Of a stretch of DNA of 64,000 nucleotides, positions 47,197 to 55,841 are shown one piece after another. Numbering within the stretch: the first letter of the stretch is position 1; each line of letters starts with the position of its first letter. The notes beneath the pieces were generated by a model. The model saw only the letters and a program-made list of their open reading frames with translations. It did no database searches and was not told where the DNA came from. A program made the translations under genes and the position numbers. Source of the stretch: Glycomyces sp. L485 (lineage in GTDB: Bacteria > Actinomycetota > Actinomycetes > Mycobacteriales > Micromonosporaceae); contig NZ_JAKZEW010000010.1 in assembly GCF_022548875.1 (NCBI RefSeq), forward strand, positions 1 through 64,000, read 5' to 3'.

Positions 47197-48315
47197 TCAC
47201 GCTCCCGACATTCGGCGGATGTCCGCGACGATGCCCGGGAGGACCTCCAAGAACCGCTCGACCTCTTCCTCGGTGGTCTCGCGGTGCAGCGAGATCCGCA
47301 CATTGCCGTGGCTGAGCACCCCCATCGCCTGAAGCACGTGGGAGGGCCGCAGCCGCGTCGAGGCGCAGGCCGAGCCGGAGGAGACCGCGAAGCCCGCCCG
47401 GTTCAGCTCCGTCAGCAGCACCTCGCCGTCGACGCCCAGGCAGGAGAACGTGACGATGTGGGGGAGCCGGTCGACCGGGTCCCCCGGGAGCTCCACGTCG
47501 GGGACCGTCTCGGCGATGTGTTCGCGGATCCGCTCGGTCAGCACCCGCACGCGCTTGGACAGGTCCTCGCGCTCGGCGACCACCGCTCGAAGCGAGGCCG
47601 CGGCCGCCACCGCGGCAGGCACGTCGACCTCGCCTATGGCCTCCTGGAGTGAGGAGTCCTCTCCCGGGAACGGATTGCGCCAGCGCGTGCCCTTGCGCAC
47701 CACCAGGATCCCGCAGCCCGACAGGCCTCCCCACTTGCGGGCGCTCGCCGCCAGCACCGACCAGCCCTCGGGGACCGGCTCCCACGGCAGGCTCGCCGCC
47801 GCGTCGCACACCAGTGGGACGCCGCCGAGGTTCGCCGCGATAGCGGCGATCGGCTGACGGGTCCCCACCTCGTGGTTCGCGCTCTGCACTGCCAGTACGG
47901 CCGCGCCGTCGATCCCGGCCAGCGGGTCGGCGTCGACGCGCCCGACCCGATCCACCGGGACCTCGACCGCCGTGCCGTCCTGACGCTGGTGCCACTGGGC
48001 CGCGTGCAGCACCGCCGAGTGCTCGACCGCCCCGTACACGAACGCCCCCGCCGCGCTCCGCGCTGCGATGACGCCCAGTGAACCGGCCTGCACGGCATGT
48101 GAACCGCTCGATGTGAAAGTGACCTCATCAGGCGCCACCCCGAGTGACGCCGCCACCGACTGCCGGGCCGCCTCCAGCAGCATCCGCGATCGCCGGCCCA
48201 ATGTGTACAGTCTCCCGGGGCCCGCCCAACCCTCCGACAAAGCCGCAGCATAGGCGTCCTTGGCGGCCGGATGCGGCGGCTGGGCGGTCGCACCGTCGAA
48301 GTATGTCTGGGTCAC
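47197..48315 (-). CDS. Cysteine desulfurase (class V aminotransferase, NifS/IscS-like)
   Basis: The 372-residue PLP enzyme has H99 (AVEHSAVLH), D171 (VCDAAASLPW), the Schiff-base lysine K194 (SARKWGG) and the sulfur-accepting C317 in SSGSACAS. It releases sulfur from cysteine for Fe-S clusters or thiolation. GTG 48315 is preceded 6 nt away by TACATT, suggesting a leaderless mRNA; the frame is open further but without homology. It is divergent from ctaC. No iscU or suf genes are adjacent. Confidence 0.9.
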   Translation of the reverse strand: MTQTYFDGATAQPPHPAAKDAYAAALSEGWAGPGRLYTLGRRSRMLLEAARQSVAASLGVAPDEVTFTSSGSHAVQAGSLGVIAARSAAGAFVYGAVEHSAVLHAAQWHQRQDGTAVEVPVDRVGRVDADPLAGIDGAAVLAVQSANHEVGTRQPIAAIAANLGGVPLVCDAAASLPWEPVPEGWSVLAASARKWGGLSGCGILVVRKGTRWRNPFPGEDSSLQEAIGEVDVPAAVAAAASLRAVVAEREDLSKRVRVLTERIREHIAETVPDVELPGDPVDRLPHIVTFSCLGVDGEVLLTELNRAGFAVSSGSACASTRLRPSHVLQAMGVLSHGNVRISLHRETTEEEVERFLEVLPGIVADIRRMSGA

Positions 48316-48321
48316 CTCCCC

Positions 48322-48351
48322 AATGTAGAAGACGCCGGGCACCGAACCCAA
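48322..48351 (-). promoter_or_regulatory. Predicted promoter of the cysteine desulfurase gene
   Basis: On the minus strand TTGGGT (48351-48346) and TACATT (48327-48322) are 18 nt apart. The -10 ends 6 nt before the GTG at 48315. Confidence 0.5.
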
Positions 48352-48456
48352 CCCCTTGCGCCCGGGCACGCACCCGGGGCAGTAGGCTCTGGTCCGTTAG
48401 ATCTGCGTGGCGCCGCCTGCCCGGCGACGGCACGGCAGCCAAGCGCTCAGAAAGGC

Positions 48457-49404
48457 ATGAGACAGGTGGTCGGAAAACCGTCCCGGGAATCTCGCGGCCG
48501 CGCCCGCCGCGCCATAGGTCTCACCGGAATCGTCGCGCTGCTTCCCGCAGTGCTCGCCGGATGCAGCCTGGAAGACGCCTTCTACCTGGGGTGGCCCCGG
48601 ACGAAGCCGACCGACCAGTCCGAGATGATGATGGACCTGTGGGTCGGCGCCACCGTCGCCGCGCTCGTGGTCGGCGTCATCGTGTGGGCCCTGACATTCT
48701 GGTGCATCGTCGCCTACAAGAAGCGCGACCAGAAGCTCCCGCCGCAGGAGCGCCTCGACGAGGAGTTCCTCCCGCCGCAGACGAAGTACAACCTGCCGGC
48801 CGAGCTCACCTTCACCGGACTGCCGTTCATCCTCATCGGCGTCCTCTTCTACTTCACGGTGATCGTCCAGGACGAGGTCACCTTCATGAGTGACAACCCC
48901 ACCGCGTGCACCGAAATCACCGCCTTCAAGTGGAACTGGCAGTTCACCTACACCGACGAGGACTGCGAGCCGCTGGAGACCGCCGACGGCGAACCGGTCC
49001 GGGAGACTGGCGACTCGGAGTACATCCCGATCATCGTGGTCCCGAACCAGGACGACGTCCGCTTCGTGGCCAGCTCCGAGGACGTCATCCACTCCTTCTG
49101 GGTCCCCGACCTGCTGTTCAAGCGCGACGTCATCCCCGGCGGCGAGGCCCAGACCACCCGCTTCGAGGTCGACTTCAACTCCGAGGGCTCCTTCGTCGGC
49201 CGCTGCGCCGAACTGTGCGGCGCCTACCACGCGTTCATGAACTTCGAGATGCGCGTCGTCTCCCCGGACGACTACCAGACGTTCATCGACGAGCGAGTCG
49301 GCGGCGCGACGACCCCCGAGGCTCTCGAAGCGATCGGCCAGGACCCGTACGCCACGACCACGAACACCTTCGACACCGACCCGAACTCGGGCGAAGCGAG
49401 CTAG
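48457..49404 (+). CDS. ctaC: Cytochrome c oxidase subunit II
   Basis: The 315-residue protein is a lipoprotein-type CtaC: signal with lipobox LAGC (C36), two membrane helices (about 65-88 and 115-135), and an extracytoplasmic cupredoxin domain. CuA ligands are present in VIHSFWVP and CAELCGAYHAFMNFEM. It accepts electrons from cytochrome c or the bc1-bound cytochrome in the aa3 branch. ATG 48457 is used though AAAGG is very close; GTG 48466 would be better spaced. ctaF follows 12 bp later; ctaD is not here. Confidence 0.94.
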   Translation: MRQVVGKPSRESRGRARRAIGLTGIVALLPAVLAGCSLEDAFYLGWPRTKPTDQSEMMMDLWVGATVAALVVGVIVWALTFWCIVAYKKRDQKLPPQERLDEEFLPPQTKYNLPAELTFTGLPFILIGVLFYFTVIVQDEVTFMSDNPTACTEITAFKWNWQFTYTDEDCEPLETADGEPVRETGDSEYIPIIVVPNQDDVRFVASSEDVIHSFWVPDLLFKRDVIPGGEAQTTRFEVDFNSEGSFVGRCAELCGAYHAFMNFEMRVVSPDDYQTFIDERVGGATTPEALEAIGQDPYATTTNTFDTDPNSGEAS

Positions 49405-49416
49405 GGAGCGCGAATC

Positions 49417-49863
49417 ATGAAAACTGAGACCAAGCTCTTCCTCATCGTGATGGTCTCGATGTTCGTCTTCGCGGGCATCTACGCCCCGGTGACCTACTTC
49501 AACGAGAACCCGGCCTACGGGGTGCCGAACCAGATCGAATGGGTCGGCACGCTGGCCCTGGTCTTCTCAGGGCTCCTGACCGGCATGGTCTGGCTCGTGT
49601 TCTGGGTGATCTCGCGGCGCATCGACCCGCGTCCCGAAGACCGCGCGGACGGCGAGATCTCCGACGTCTCCGGCGAGGTCGGCTTCTTCAGCCCCGGCTC
49701 GTACTGGCCGCTCGGCCTGGCCGCGACCGCCGTGCTCGCCGGCATCGGCGTCGTCTTCTGGCTGCCGTGGCTCATGGTGGCAGGCGGCGCGGCGCTGCTG
49801 TTCGCCACCGGCGGCCTGACCTTCGAGTACTACACGGGCACGCGCAAGTTCGGCCCGCAGTAG
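49417..49863 (+). CDS. ctaF: Cytochrome c oxidase subunit IV (actinobacterial type)
   Basis: The 148-residue membrane protein has four helices (about 5-28, 43-66, 90-110, 112-130) and the family N-terminus MKTETKLFLIVMVSMFVFAGIYAPVTYF. Actinobacterial CtaF is an accessory subunit of the aa3 oxidase in the bc1-aa3 supercomplex. It lies 12 bp after ctaC and ends at a strong UUCG-loop terminator. Confidence 0.92.
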   Translation: MKTETKLFLIVMVSMFVFAGIYAPVTYFNENPAYGVPNQIEWVGTLALVFSGLLTGMVWLVFWVISRRIDPRPEDRADGEISDVSGEVGFFSPGSYWPLGLAATAVLAGIGVVFWLPWLMVAGGAALLFATGGLTFEYYTGTRKFGPQ

Positions 49864-49876
49864 CCGAGAATCGTGC

Positions 49877-49910
49877 AGGGCCCGGAGCTTCGGCTCCGGG
49901 CCCTTTCTCT
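49877..49910. terminator. Bidirectional terminator between ctaF and the NUDIX gene
   Basis: A perfect 12-bp stem (49877-49888 with 49893-49904) is capped by a TTCG tetraloop and followed by TTTCTCT. The convergent NUDIX stop lies at 49909-49911. Confidence 0.9.
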
Positions 49911-50430
49911 ATGCGGCCTCGGGGCCGAGCCCGTAGTTCGACAACAGCCGCGCGGTCGCCCGCGTCATCTCCGGCAGGTCGTCGGCCTGGTGCCATGCCG
50001 CGTCCCACACCTCGTGGCCGTCGACGATGATCTGCGTCGACTCGGGGTCGCGCACCAGACGGAACACGTTGTCGACCCAGCGGCCGCTGGTGTGGACCAC
50101 CGCGCACGGTACCGCCGGGACCAGCTCCTCCAGATCGGCCTCGATCCCGGTCTCCTCGGCCAGCTCCCGCTTCGCGCCCTCGATCGGCCGCTCGCCGCGG
50201 TTCAGCAGTCCCGCCGGCAGCGTCCACCGCTTCCCGGGCGGCTGTCGCAGCATCAGCAGCCGCGTCGCGGCCTCGTCCATCACCAGCACCACCGAGCCGA
50301 GCGTGTACGTCGGCATCGCGATCCGCACGATCCTGCGCCGCAACCCAGACGGCAGGCTGTAGAAGATCAGGCCGACGGCCCTGCGGACCAAGGGCGCCCT
50401 GCGCCGCTTCACTGAGGGAGTCACCGGCAC
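49909..50430 (-). CDS. NUDIX hydrolase
   Basis: The 173-residue protein has a complete Nudix box, GLLNRGERPIEGAKRELAEE followed by TGI, matching GX5EX7REUXEEXGU. Such enzymes cleave nucleoside diphosphates linked to another group; the substrate is not predictable. GTG 50430 starts 4 bp after the stop of the fused ATPase gene, so it is the last gene of the compact importer operon. Confidence 0.87.
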   Translation of the reverse strand: MPVTPSVKRRRAPLVRRAVGLIFYSLPSGLRRRIVRIAMPTYTLGSVVLVMDEAATRLLMLRQPPGKRWTLPAGLLNRGERPIEGAKRELAEETGIEADLEELVPAVPCAVVHTSGRWVDNVFRLVRDPESTQIIVDGHEVWDAAWHQADDLPEMTRATARLLSNYGLGPEAA

Positions 50431-50433
50431 ACC

Positions 50434-51882
50434 CTATCGGGCGACCGGCGAGCGCACCTGCGACGCCGGTCCGGTCTCGACGATCCGGCCTTCGCGCATG
50501 ACCGCGACGCGGTGCGCGAAACCCCGCACCAGCGACAGGTCGTGGCAGATGAACAGGTAGCCGTGGCCGAGCCGCTCCTGAAGGCCGCGGAGGAGGTCGA
50601 GGATGCCCTGCCGCAGGCTCGGGTCGAGCGCGCTCGTGGGCTCGTCGAGGACGAGCAGGCGAGGCTCGCAGACGAGCGCCCGCGCGATGTTGACGCGCTG
50701 GCACTGCCCGCCGGACAGCTCGTGCGGGTAACGGTCGGCGAGTTCGGGGGCGAGGCCGACCCGGTCGAACAGCTCGGCGATGCGGGCGGGGGAGTCCTCG
50801 TTCCAGCGGCCCTGGATGCGCAGCGGTTCGGCGACGGCGCGGCCCGCGGTCAGGCGAGGGCTCAGGGAACCGTAGGGGTCTTGGAGGACCGGCTGGATCG
50901 CGGGCCGGACGGCGCGCAGCGCCGCCCCGGTCATCCTGGTCAGTTCCTGGCCTTCGAAGACGACCGACCCGGATTCGGGCCGCCGCAGTTGCAGCACCGC
51001 CGAGGCGGTTGAGGACTTGCCGCAGCCGGACTCGCCGATGAGGGCGAGCGTCTCGCCTTCGGCGATGTCGAAGGAGACGCCGTCGACCGCGCGGCCGGTA
51101 CCCGCGTAGTCGACGGTGAGGTCCCGGACCGAAAGCAGCGGAGCGGGATCGGCGACAGGTGTCCGGGCCGGGCGGTCCGCGTCTTCGGGCACGTACGGGA
51201 TCTGGCGTCCTCGGCGCATCGCCAGGACCCGGTCGGCGTAGGCCTTGACGACGTCGTGGTCGTGGGTGACGAGCATGAGCGCGGCACCGGTCTGCTCGCA
51301 CATGGACCCGAGCAGTTCGAGGACCTGGGCCTGGATGCGCGGGTCGAGCGCCGTGGTGGGCTCGTCCGCGACGATGAGCTTCGGCCCGTTGATGGTCGCC
51401 ATCGCGATGACGGCCCGTTGGCGCATGCCGCCGGAGAACTCGTGCGGGTAGGCGTCGGCCCGTTCCGCTGCGATGCCGACCGATTCGAGCGCCGCGAGCG
51501 CGGCTCGCCGGGCCGAACGGCGGTCGAGCCCTTGGACGAGGCCTGCGGAGGAGGCGAGCTGCTCGGCCACCGTGTGGACCGGGCTGAGCACCGTGAGGGC
51601 GTCCTGCGGCACGTAGCCGAGAGTCCGGCCCCACAGCCGGCGGTAGACCGAGCGTCCCGCGCCGACCAGCTGGTGCCCGTCGAGCTCCATCGAGCCGGTG
51701 ACGGCCGACCTTTGGGGGAGCAGCCCCAGGATCGCCTTGGCGGTCAAGGACTTCCCGGCGCCCGATTCCCCGACGACCGCGAGGGTCTCGCCGGGCTCGA
51801 TCCGGAAGGTGAGCTCGCGGACGGCTTCCGCGCCGCCGATGGCGACACCGAGCTCTTTGACGGTCAGCAGTGTTTCGCTCAT
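50434..51882 (-). CDS. Fused double-ATPase of a peptide/nickel-type ABC importer (DppD-DppF)
   Basis: One 482-residue chain holds two ATPase domains. Domain 1 (about 5-230): [38 protein letters not shown]. Domain 2 (about 250-480): GESGCGKSSTASA, LSGGQCQRVNIARAL, LLVLDEPTSALD. Both are intact, but the Cys-rich oligo_HPY tails seen in oppD and oppF are missing. The ATG overlaps the permease stop (ATGA). In this operon it powers the fused permease encoded upstream. Confidence 0.92.
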   Translation of the reverse strand: MSETLLTVKELGVAIGGAEAVRELTFRIEPGETLAVVGESGAGKSLTAKAILGLLPQRSAVTGSMELDGHQLVGAGRSVYRRLWGRTLGYVPQDALTVLSPVHTVAEQLASSAGLVQGLDRRSARRAALAALESVGIAAERADAYPHEFSGGMRQRAVIAMATINGPKLIVADEPTTALDPRIQAQVLELLGSMCEQTGAALMLVTHDHDVVKAYADRVLAMRRGRQIPYVPEDADRPARTPVADPAPLLSVRDLTVDYAGTGRAVDGVSFDIAEGETLALIGESGCGKSSTASAVLQLRRPESGSVVFEGQELTRMTGAALRAVRPAIQPVLQDPYGSLSPRLTAGRAVAEPLRIQGRWNEDSPARIAELFDRVGLAPELADRYPHELSGGQCQRVNIARALVCEPRLLVLDEPTSALDPSLRQGILDLLRGLQERLGHGYLFICHDLSLVRGFAHRVAVMREGRIVETGPASQVRSPVAR

Positions 51883-53636
51883 GCCGCGACCTCCACTTCC
51901 GCGCGTCGACGCCGCGGGCGCCCCAAGTTCGATGTGGACACCGCCAGTCCGGCCAGCAGCGCCAAGGCCACGGCCGGTGCCAGCGCCGCCGCGGGTGCCC
52001 GCTCGACGTAGGCGCGGGACTCCTCCAGCAGCAGCCCCCATTCGGGCGTCGGAGGCTGGGTGCCAAGGCCCAGGAAACCAAGCGACGCCAGCGCCAGGGC
52101 GATGCCGGGCAGCCGCAGCACCGCGTGGCGTCCCAGCGGCCCGGCGACTTCGGGAAGGACGTGGCGGGTCCAGATCCACGCGGGCGTCGCCCCCAGGGCC
52201 CGCTGCGCGTTCAGGTGTGCGGCGGCCCGTGACTCCGCGACCAGCGCCGAGGCGTGGGTGGTCAGTGCCGGCCACGACACCAGCAGTACCGCGACGGCCG
52301 CGCCGGCCGTCCCCGGGCCCATGACGGCAGCGACGAGGATGCCGGTCAGGACCGGAGGCAGGGCGTTGAACACCTCGGCGGTCCCGGTCGCGAAAGAAGG
52401 CCAGAATCCCAGGACGATCGCCCACACGTAGCTGACCGCGCAGATGACCGCCGCCACGCCGACGGTCGTGGTCGCGCCGTGGCCGATGCGGGCCAGGACG
52501 TCCCGGCCGAGCGAGTCCGTTCCGAGCGGGTGGTCCCACGAGGGCTCGAGCAGACGGGCGGCGGTGTCGACGGTGAGCGGGTCGCGCAGCAGGCCCCAGC
52601 CGATGATTGTCGCCAGGACCACCGTGAGCGCGAACGGGACGACCAGCTGGCGCCGGGTGGCCGGGGCCAGTCGCGGAGCGGGCAGGGACAGCGCCGCGTC
52701 GCGCAGGCCGGTCCCGAGCATCCTGCGCCGCGCCAGATGCGTGAGCGCTCCCGCCGCCAGACCGAGAGCGAGCAGCACGAGCACGCAGCCCTGCAGCATC
52801 GGCAGGTCCTGCGCTTTCGCCGCTCCGAGAGCCGAGCGGCCGAGGCCGGGGATCGCGAAGATCGCCTCGACCGCCACAGAACCTCCGGTCAGCAGCACGA
52901 CGGTCAGTCCGAGCTGGGGCAGCACCGACGGTAGCGCGCGACGCAGCACCCCGAGGGCGATCCGCGCCTCGGACACGCCCGAGGCCCGCCACAGGGCGAC
53001 CCAGCGTTCGGTGAAGGCCGCCGGGAGTGCGTCGCCGACCAGCCGCCCGAGCAGCCCGCCCGCGGGCAGCCCGAGCGCGAACGCCGGCAGCACCAGGTGC
53101 CGGGGTCCGGACCAGCCCGAGGTCGGCAGCCAGCCGAGCCACACGCCGAAGGCGATCAGGCCGACCGTGGCCAGCAGGAATTCGGGCATGGCGGTGAAGA
53201 CCGCTCCGACCGCCCCGCCGGGACGGCGTTCGCCGAGGATGCCGCGCGCGCCGCGGATCAGGGTGGGGGCGCACAGGGCGGTCGCGGTCACCAGCGCGAC
53301 CGCCAGTGCGCACGCCATGAGCAGCAGCGACACACCGAGTCCGGACAGGACGTCCGGCAGCACCGGTGTGCCGGAGACCCACGAGGTGCCCCAGTCGCCG
53401 TGGACCAGGCCGGAGGCCCAGTCCACGAGCAGCCTGACCGGTCCGGCGTCGAGCCCGAGGTCGGCGCGGATCGCCGCGAGCGCTTCGGGCGTCGGTTCCT
53501 GCTCGGCGTAGCGGGCGCGGAGCACCGACAGCGCCGGGTCCTGCCGCGACATCCACGGCAGCAGCCCGACCACCGCAAGCAGCACCAGCAGCGTCCCGAC
53601 GCGGACGAGTGCGGCCTTCACCTCGGGGCCCCGCAT
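51879..53636 (-). CDS. Fused permease of a peptide/nickel-type ABC importer (DppB-DppC)
   Basis: The 585-residue protein joins a DppB-like half (about 1-315) to a DppC-like half (about 330-575). The first half has MRGPEVKAALVRVGTLLVLL and WASGLVHGDWGTSWVSGTPV; its EAA loop is WRASGVSEARIALGVLRRALP. The second has the motif DHPLGTDSLGRDVLARIGHG and the EAA loop QRALGATPAWIWTRHVLPEV. About twelve helices are predicted. The ATG lies 1 base after the binding-protein stop (TGAGATG). Confidence 0.9.
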   Translation of the reverse strand: MRGPEVKAALVRVGTLLVLLAVVGLLPWMSRQDPALSVLRARYAEQEPTPEALAAIRADLGLDAGPVRLLVDWASGLVHGDWGTSWVSGTPVLPDVLSGLGVSLLLMACALAVALVTATALCAPTLIRGARGILGERRPGGAVGAVFTAMPEFLLATVGLIAFGVWLGWLPTSGWSGPRHLVLPAFALGLPAGGLLGRLVGDALPAAFTERWVALWRASGVSEARIALGVLRRALPSVLPQLGLTVVLLTGGSVAVEAIFAIPGLGRSALGAAKAQDLPMLQGCVLVLLALGLAAGALTHLARRRMLGTGLRDAALSLPAPRLAPATRRQLVVPFALTVVLATIIGWGLLRDPLTVDTAARLLEPSWDHPLGTDSLGRDVLARIGHGATTTVGVAAVICAVSYVWAIVLGFWPSFATGTAEVFNALPPVLTGILVAAVMGPGTAGAAVAVLLVSWPALTTHASALVAESRAAAHLNAQRALGATPAWIWTRHVLPEVAGPLGRHAVLRLPGIALALASLGFLGLGTQPPTPEWGLLLEESRAYVERAPAAALAPAVALALLAGLAVSTSNLGRPRRRRAEVEVAA

Positions 53637-53637
53637 C

Positions 53638-55113
53638 TCAGGCGATCCGGGTCTCGGCGGTCACCAGTTCGCGTTCGCGGGGGTCCTTGGCCGAGCCGAC
53701 GACGTTGGTCGCGTCGCCTTGGATGACCCGCTCGTGGAGCAGCGGGACGGCGCCGTCGGTGTTGAGGATCGCGGTCTCGGCTTCCAGGACCGCCGCGCGG
53801 CGCTCGTCGCCGGTCGGCGTGGCCGCCGCGACTCGCAGCGCTTCGTCGACGGTGTCGTCGGCGAGCTGGGCGATGTTGAACGAGCCGTCCGAGGCGAAGT
53901 CGGAGTACATGTACGCGACCGGGTCGCCGGAGTCGAGGACCGTCGCCCGCGACAGGATGAAGGCGTCGAAGGCGCCGCCGAGCGCGTCCGATTCGATGTT
54001 GGCGTACTCGCGGATGTCGAGCTCGACGGTGAATCCGGCGTCTTCGAGCTGCTGCTGGAGGACCTGAGCGACCTCGGGGAGTTCGGCGCGGTCGGTGAAC
54101 GTGCCGATGGTGATCGCGGTGCCGTCGGCGGGCCCGGCGTCGGCGGGCTCGGTGCGTCCGGCGCGCCGCTCGGCCCAAGGGATGGCAGGGCCGAGGAGGC
54201 CCTCGGCGAGGTCGGCGCGGCCCTCATAGACGCCGTCGACCAGTTCCTGTGCGTCGATCGCTTCGCGGGCGGCGGCGCGCAGGGCCGGGTCGGCGAACGG
54301 GCCGGACTCGCAATTGAGGTAGAAGGTGCAGGTGCGCGGCATCGGCACCTCGGTGATCTGGTCCTCGTCGAGCAGGCCCGCCTGGGAGACGGGGACGGCC
54401 TCGACGATGTCGGACTCGCCGGAGCGTAGCCGGCCGGCGCGGGCGGTGCCGTCGGGCACGAAGACGACGTTGATGCCGGCGGCGGCGACCTCGCCGCCCC
54501 ACCACTCGTCGTTGCGGTCCAGCGAAGCCGACGTGGTGCCGTTGACGGCGGTGAGTACGAACGCGCCGGTCCCCGCACCGACCGGGTCGACCACGTCGCC
54601 CTCGTAGGCCTTCGCGGCGAGGATCGACAGCTGCGGGGACGACAGGCGCTCGGGCATGATCGGGTCGGGCTCGGCGCTGCTGACGGTGACCGTGTTCCCT
54701 TCGGCGACAACAGTGAGGTCGATGCCGTCGAGGATCCGCGGCTTGGGGGCGGCCTGGGAGGCGACGGTCAGGGAGTTCACGACGGTCTCGGCGGTGAGGC
54801 CGGTGCCGTCGTGGAACTTCACGCCCTCCCGGATGGTGAAGGTCCAGCCGGTGCCGTCCTGCGTCCAGTCCGTGGCGAGAGCGGGCAGCGCGGTGCCGTC
54901 GCCGTCCAACACCACGAGCGTCTCGGCGGTGGACCACCGCGAGAGCTTGAAGGCGTCGTCCGACAGCGGCGTCAGGCCCGAGCGGGGCGGCTGCATCATC
55001 GCGATGCGGACGCGGCCGTCGGAGTCCTCGGCCTCGGCGGCGAAGCAGGCCGCGACGGCGCCTGCGGGCAGGACGGCGGCGGCGCTGATCAAGGATCGGC
55101 GAGTGACAGACAT
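53638..55113 (-). CDS. Peptide/nickel-type ABC transporter substrate-binding lipoprotein
   Basis: The 491-residue SBP_bac_5 protein starts MSVTRRSLISAAAV, a twin-arginine-like, lipobox-bearing signal (VAAC, Cys about 23). It continues with WSTAETLVVLDGDGTALPALATDW and WTFTIREGVKFHDGTGLTAETVV. Relatives bind nickel chelates, opine-type metallophores or short peptides. ATG 55113 has AGGAG 8 nt upstream; the start at 55149 would prefix extra residues to the signal. A Zur-box-like palindrome lies 50 bp upstream, suggesting metal uptake. Confidence 0.88.
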   Translation of the reverse strand: MSVTRRSLISAAAVLPAGAVAACFAAEAEDSDGRVRIAMMQPPRSGLTPLSDDAFKLSRWSTAETLVVLDGDGTALPALATDWTQDGTGWTFTIREGVKFHDGTGLTAETVVNSLTVASQAAPKPRILDGIDLTVVAEGNTVTVSSAEPDPIMPERLSSPQLSILAAKAYEGDVVDPVGAGTGAFVLTAVNGTTSASLDRNDEWWGGEVAAAGINVVFVPDGTARAGRLRSGESDIVEAVPVSQAGLLDEDQITEVPMPRTCTFYLNCESGPFADPALRAAAREAIDAQELVDGVYEGRADLAEGLLGPAIPWAERRAGRTEPADAGPADGTAITIGTFTDRAELPEVAQVLQQQLEDAGFTVELDIREYANIESDALGGAFDAFILSRATVLDSGDPVAYMYSDFASDGSFNIAQLADDTVDEALRVAAATPTGDERRAAVLEAETAILNTDGAVPLLHERVIQGDATNVVGSAKDPRERELVTAETRIA

Positions 55114-55152
55114 GGCGAAGCTCCTGGGGACGGGCGGGGCGTGCGTCACGGG

Positions 55153-55158
55153 AGCCTA
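55153..55158 (-). promoter_or_regulatory. Predicted -10 element of the compact importer operon
   Basis: TAGGCT on the minus strand (55158-55153). A 17-nt spacer places the -35 at 55181-55176, inside the palindrome at 55163-55182. Confidence 0.45.
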
Positions 55159-55162
55159 GCGA

Positions 55163-55182
55163 AATGAAAACCGTATTCATTA
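55163..55182. promoter_or_regulatory. Zur-box-like palindrome
   Basis: The core TGAAAACCGTATTCA (55165-55179) is a near-perfect inverted repeat (ATGAA...TTCAT). It agrees at 12 of 15 positions with the mycobacterial-type Zur box TGAAAATCATTTTCA that I recall. It overlaps the predicted -35 and spacer of the importer operon, where a zinc-loaded repressor would block transcription. The other divergent gene starts 135 bp away. Confidence 0.55.
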
Positions 55183-55316
55183 AGAACCGCTGTGCGAGAT
55201 GCCTCTGGTCACATCCGGTCCCACTAGGGAATCTCCCTGTCATCGAGGTGCGGGTCACATACGCTTGACATTCGTCCGCGCGCCCGACGGAGCCACTCAA
55301 GGAAGCGGTGAGGCAG

Positions 55317-55829
55317 ATGAGCCTGACGCACCACGAATTCTGGACCCTCGTCCACGGCATGGTCCTCGGAGCGCTCTTCCTACTCGGCTTCGCAGGAGGC
55401 CTCGAAGGCCTGTGGGCCCTGCGCCCCCACCAGATGACCTCGGCCGGCATCCGCGCCCGGGTCCTTCGGCTCAAAATCGGCACGACAGCGATGGCCGTGG
55501 CCGCCTGGGGGACCGTCATCACCGGCACCTGGATCGTCTACCCCTGGTACCGCGAGGACGTCCCCGACAGCCCGCGGTCGACACTCCTGGCCGACCCGGC
55601 GACCGCGGAGTGGCACCACTTCGGCATGGAGTGGAAGGAGCACATCGCCTGGATGAGCCCGCTGCTCGCGACCTTGGTGGCATTCATCGTCTTCTACTAC
55701 GGGGCCGGGCTCGTACTGCACGACCGGCTGCGGAAGACCACCCTGGGGCTGTTCACTCTCGCGTTCGGGGTCGCCGCGATCGCCGGTGCCTTCGGTGCGC
55801 TGATCACCAAGACCGCTCCGCTCATCTAG
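55317..55829 (+). CDS. Four-helix membrane protein with conserved-looking histidines, function unknown
   Basis: The 170-residue protein has four membrane segments (about 10-32, 48-68, 112-132, 142-162). Histidines sit at positions suited to heme or metal binding: MSLTHHEFWTLVHG at the start of helix 1, and WHHFGMEWKEHIAWMSP before helix 3. I cannot name a family; a small b-type cytochrome or oxidase accessory is possible but unproven. ATG 55317 is used; GTG 55308 is in frame and closer to AAGGAA. It is 12 bp upstream of a second small membrane protein. Confidence 0.65.
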   Translation: MSLTHHEFWTLVHGMVLGALFLLGFAGGLEGLWALRPHQMTSAGIRARVLRLKIGTTAMAVAAWGTVITGTWIVYPWYREDVPDSPRSTLLADPATAEWHHFGMEWKEHIAWMSPLLATLVAFIVFYYGAGLVLHDRLRKTTLGLFTLAFGVAAIAGAFGALITKTAPLI

Positions 55830-55841
55830 GAGGGAAGCACC

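Noticed and set aside
48068-48456. Extended N-terminus for CtaC from an upstream in-frame start
   Set aside because: It would precede the signal peptide and overlap the divergent cysteine desulfurase and its promoter.
50434-53556. A single 1040-residue protein joining permease and ATPase of the compact importer
   Set aside because: The extra upstream part is the permease DNA read in the wrong frame. The permease ends and the ATPase starts in an ATGA overlap at 51879-51882.
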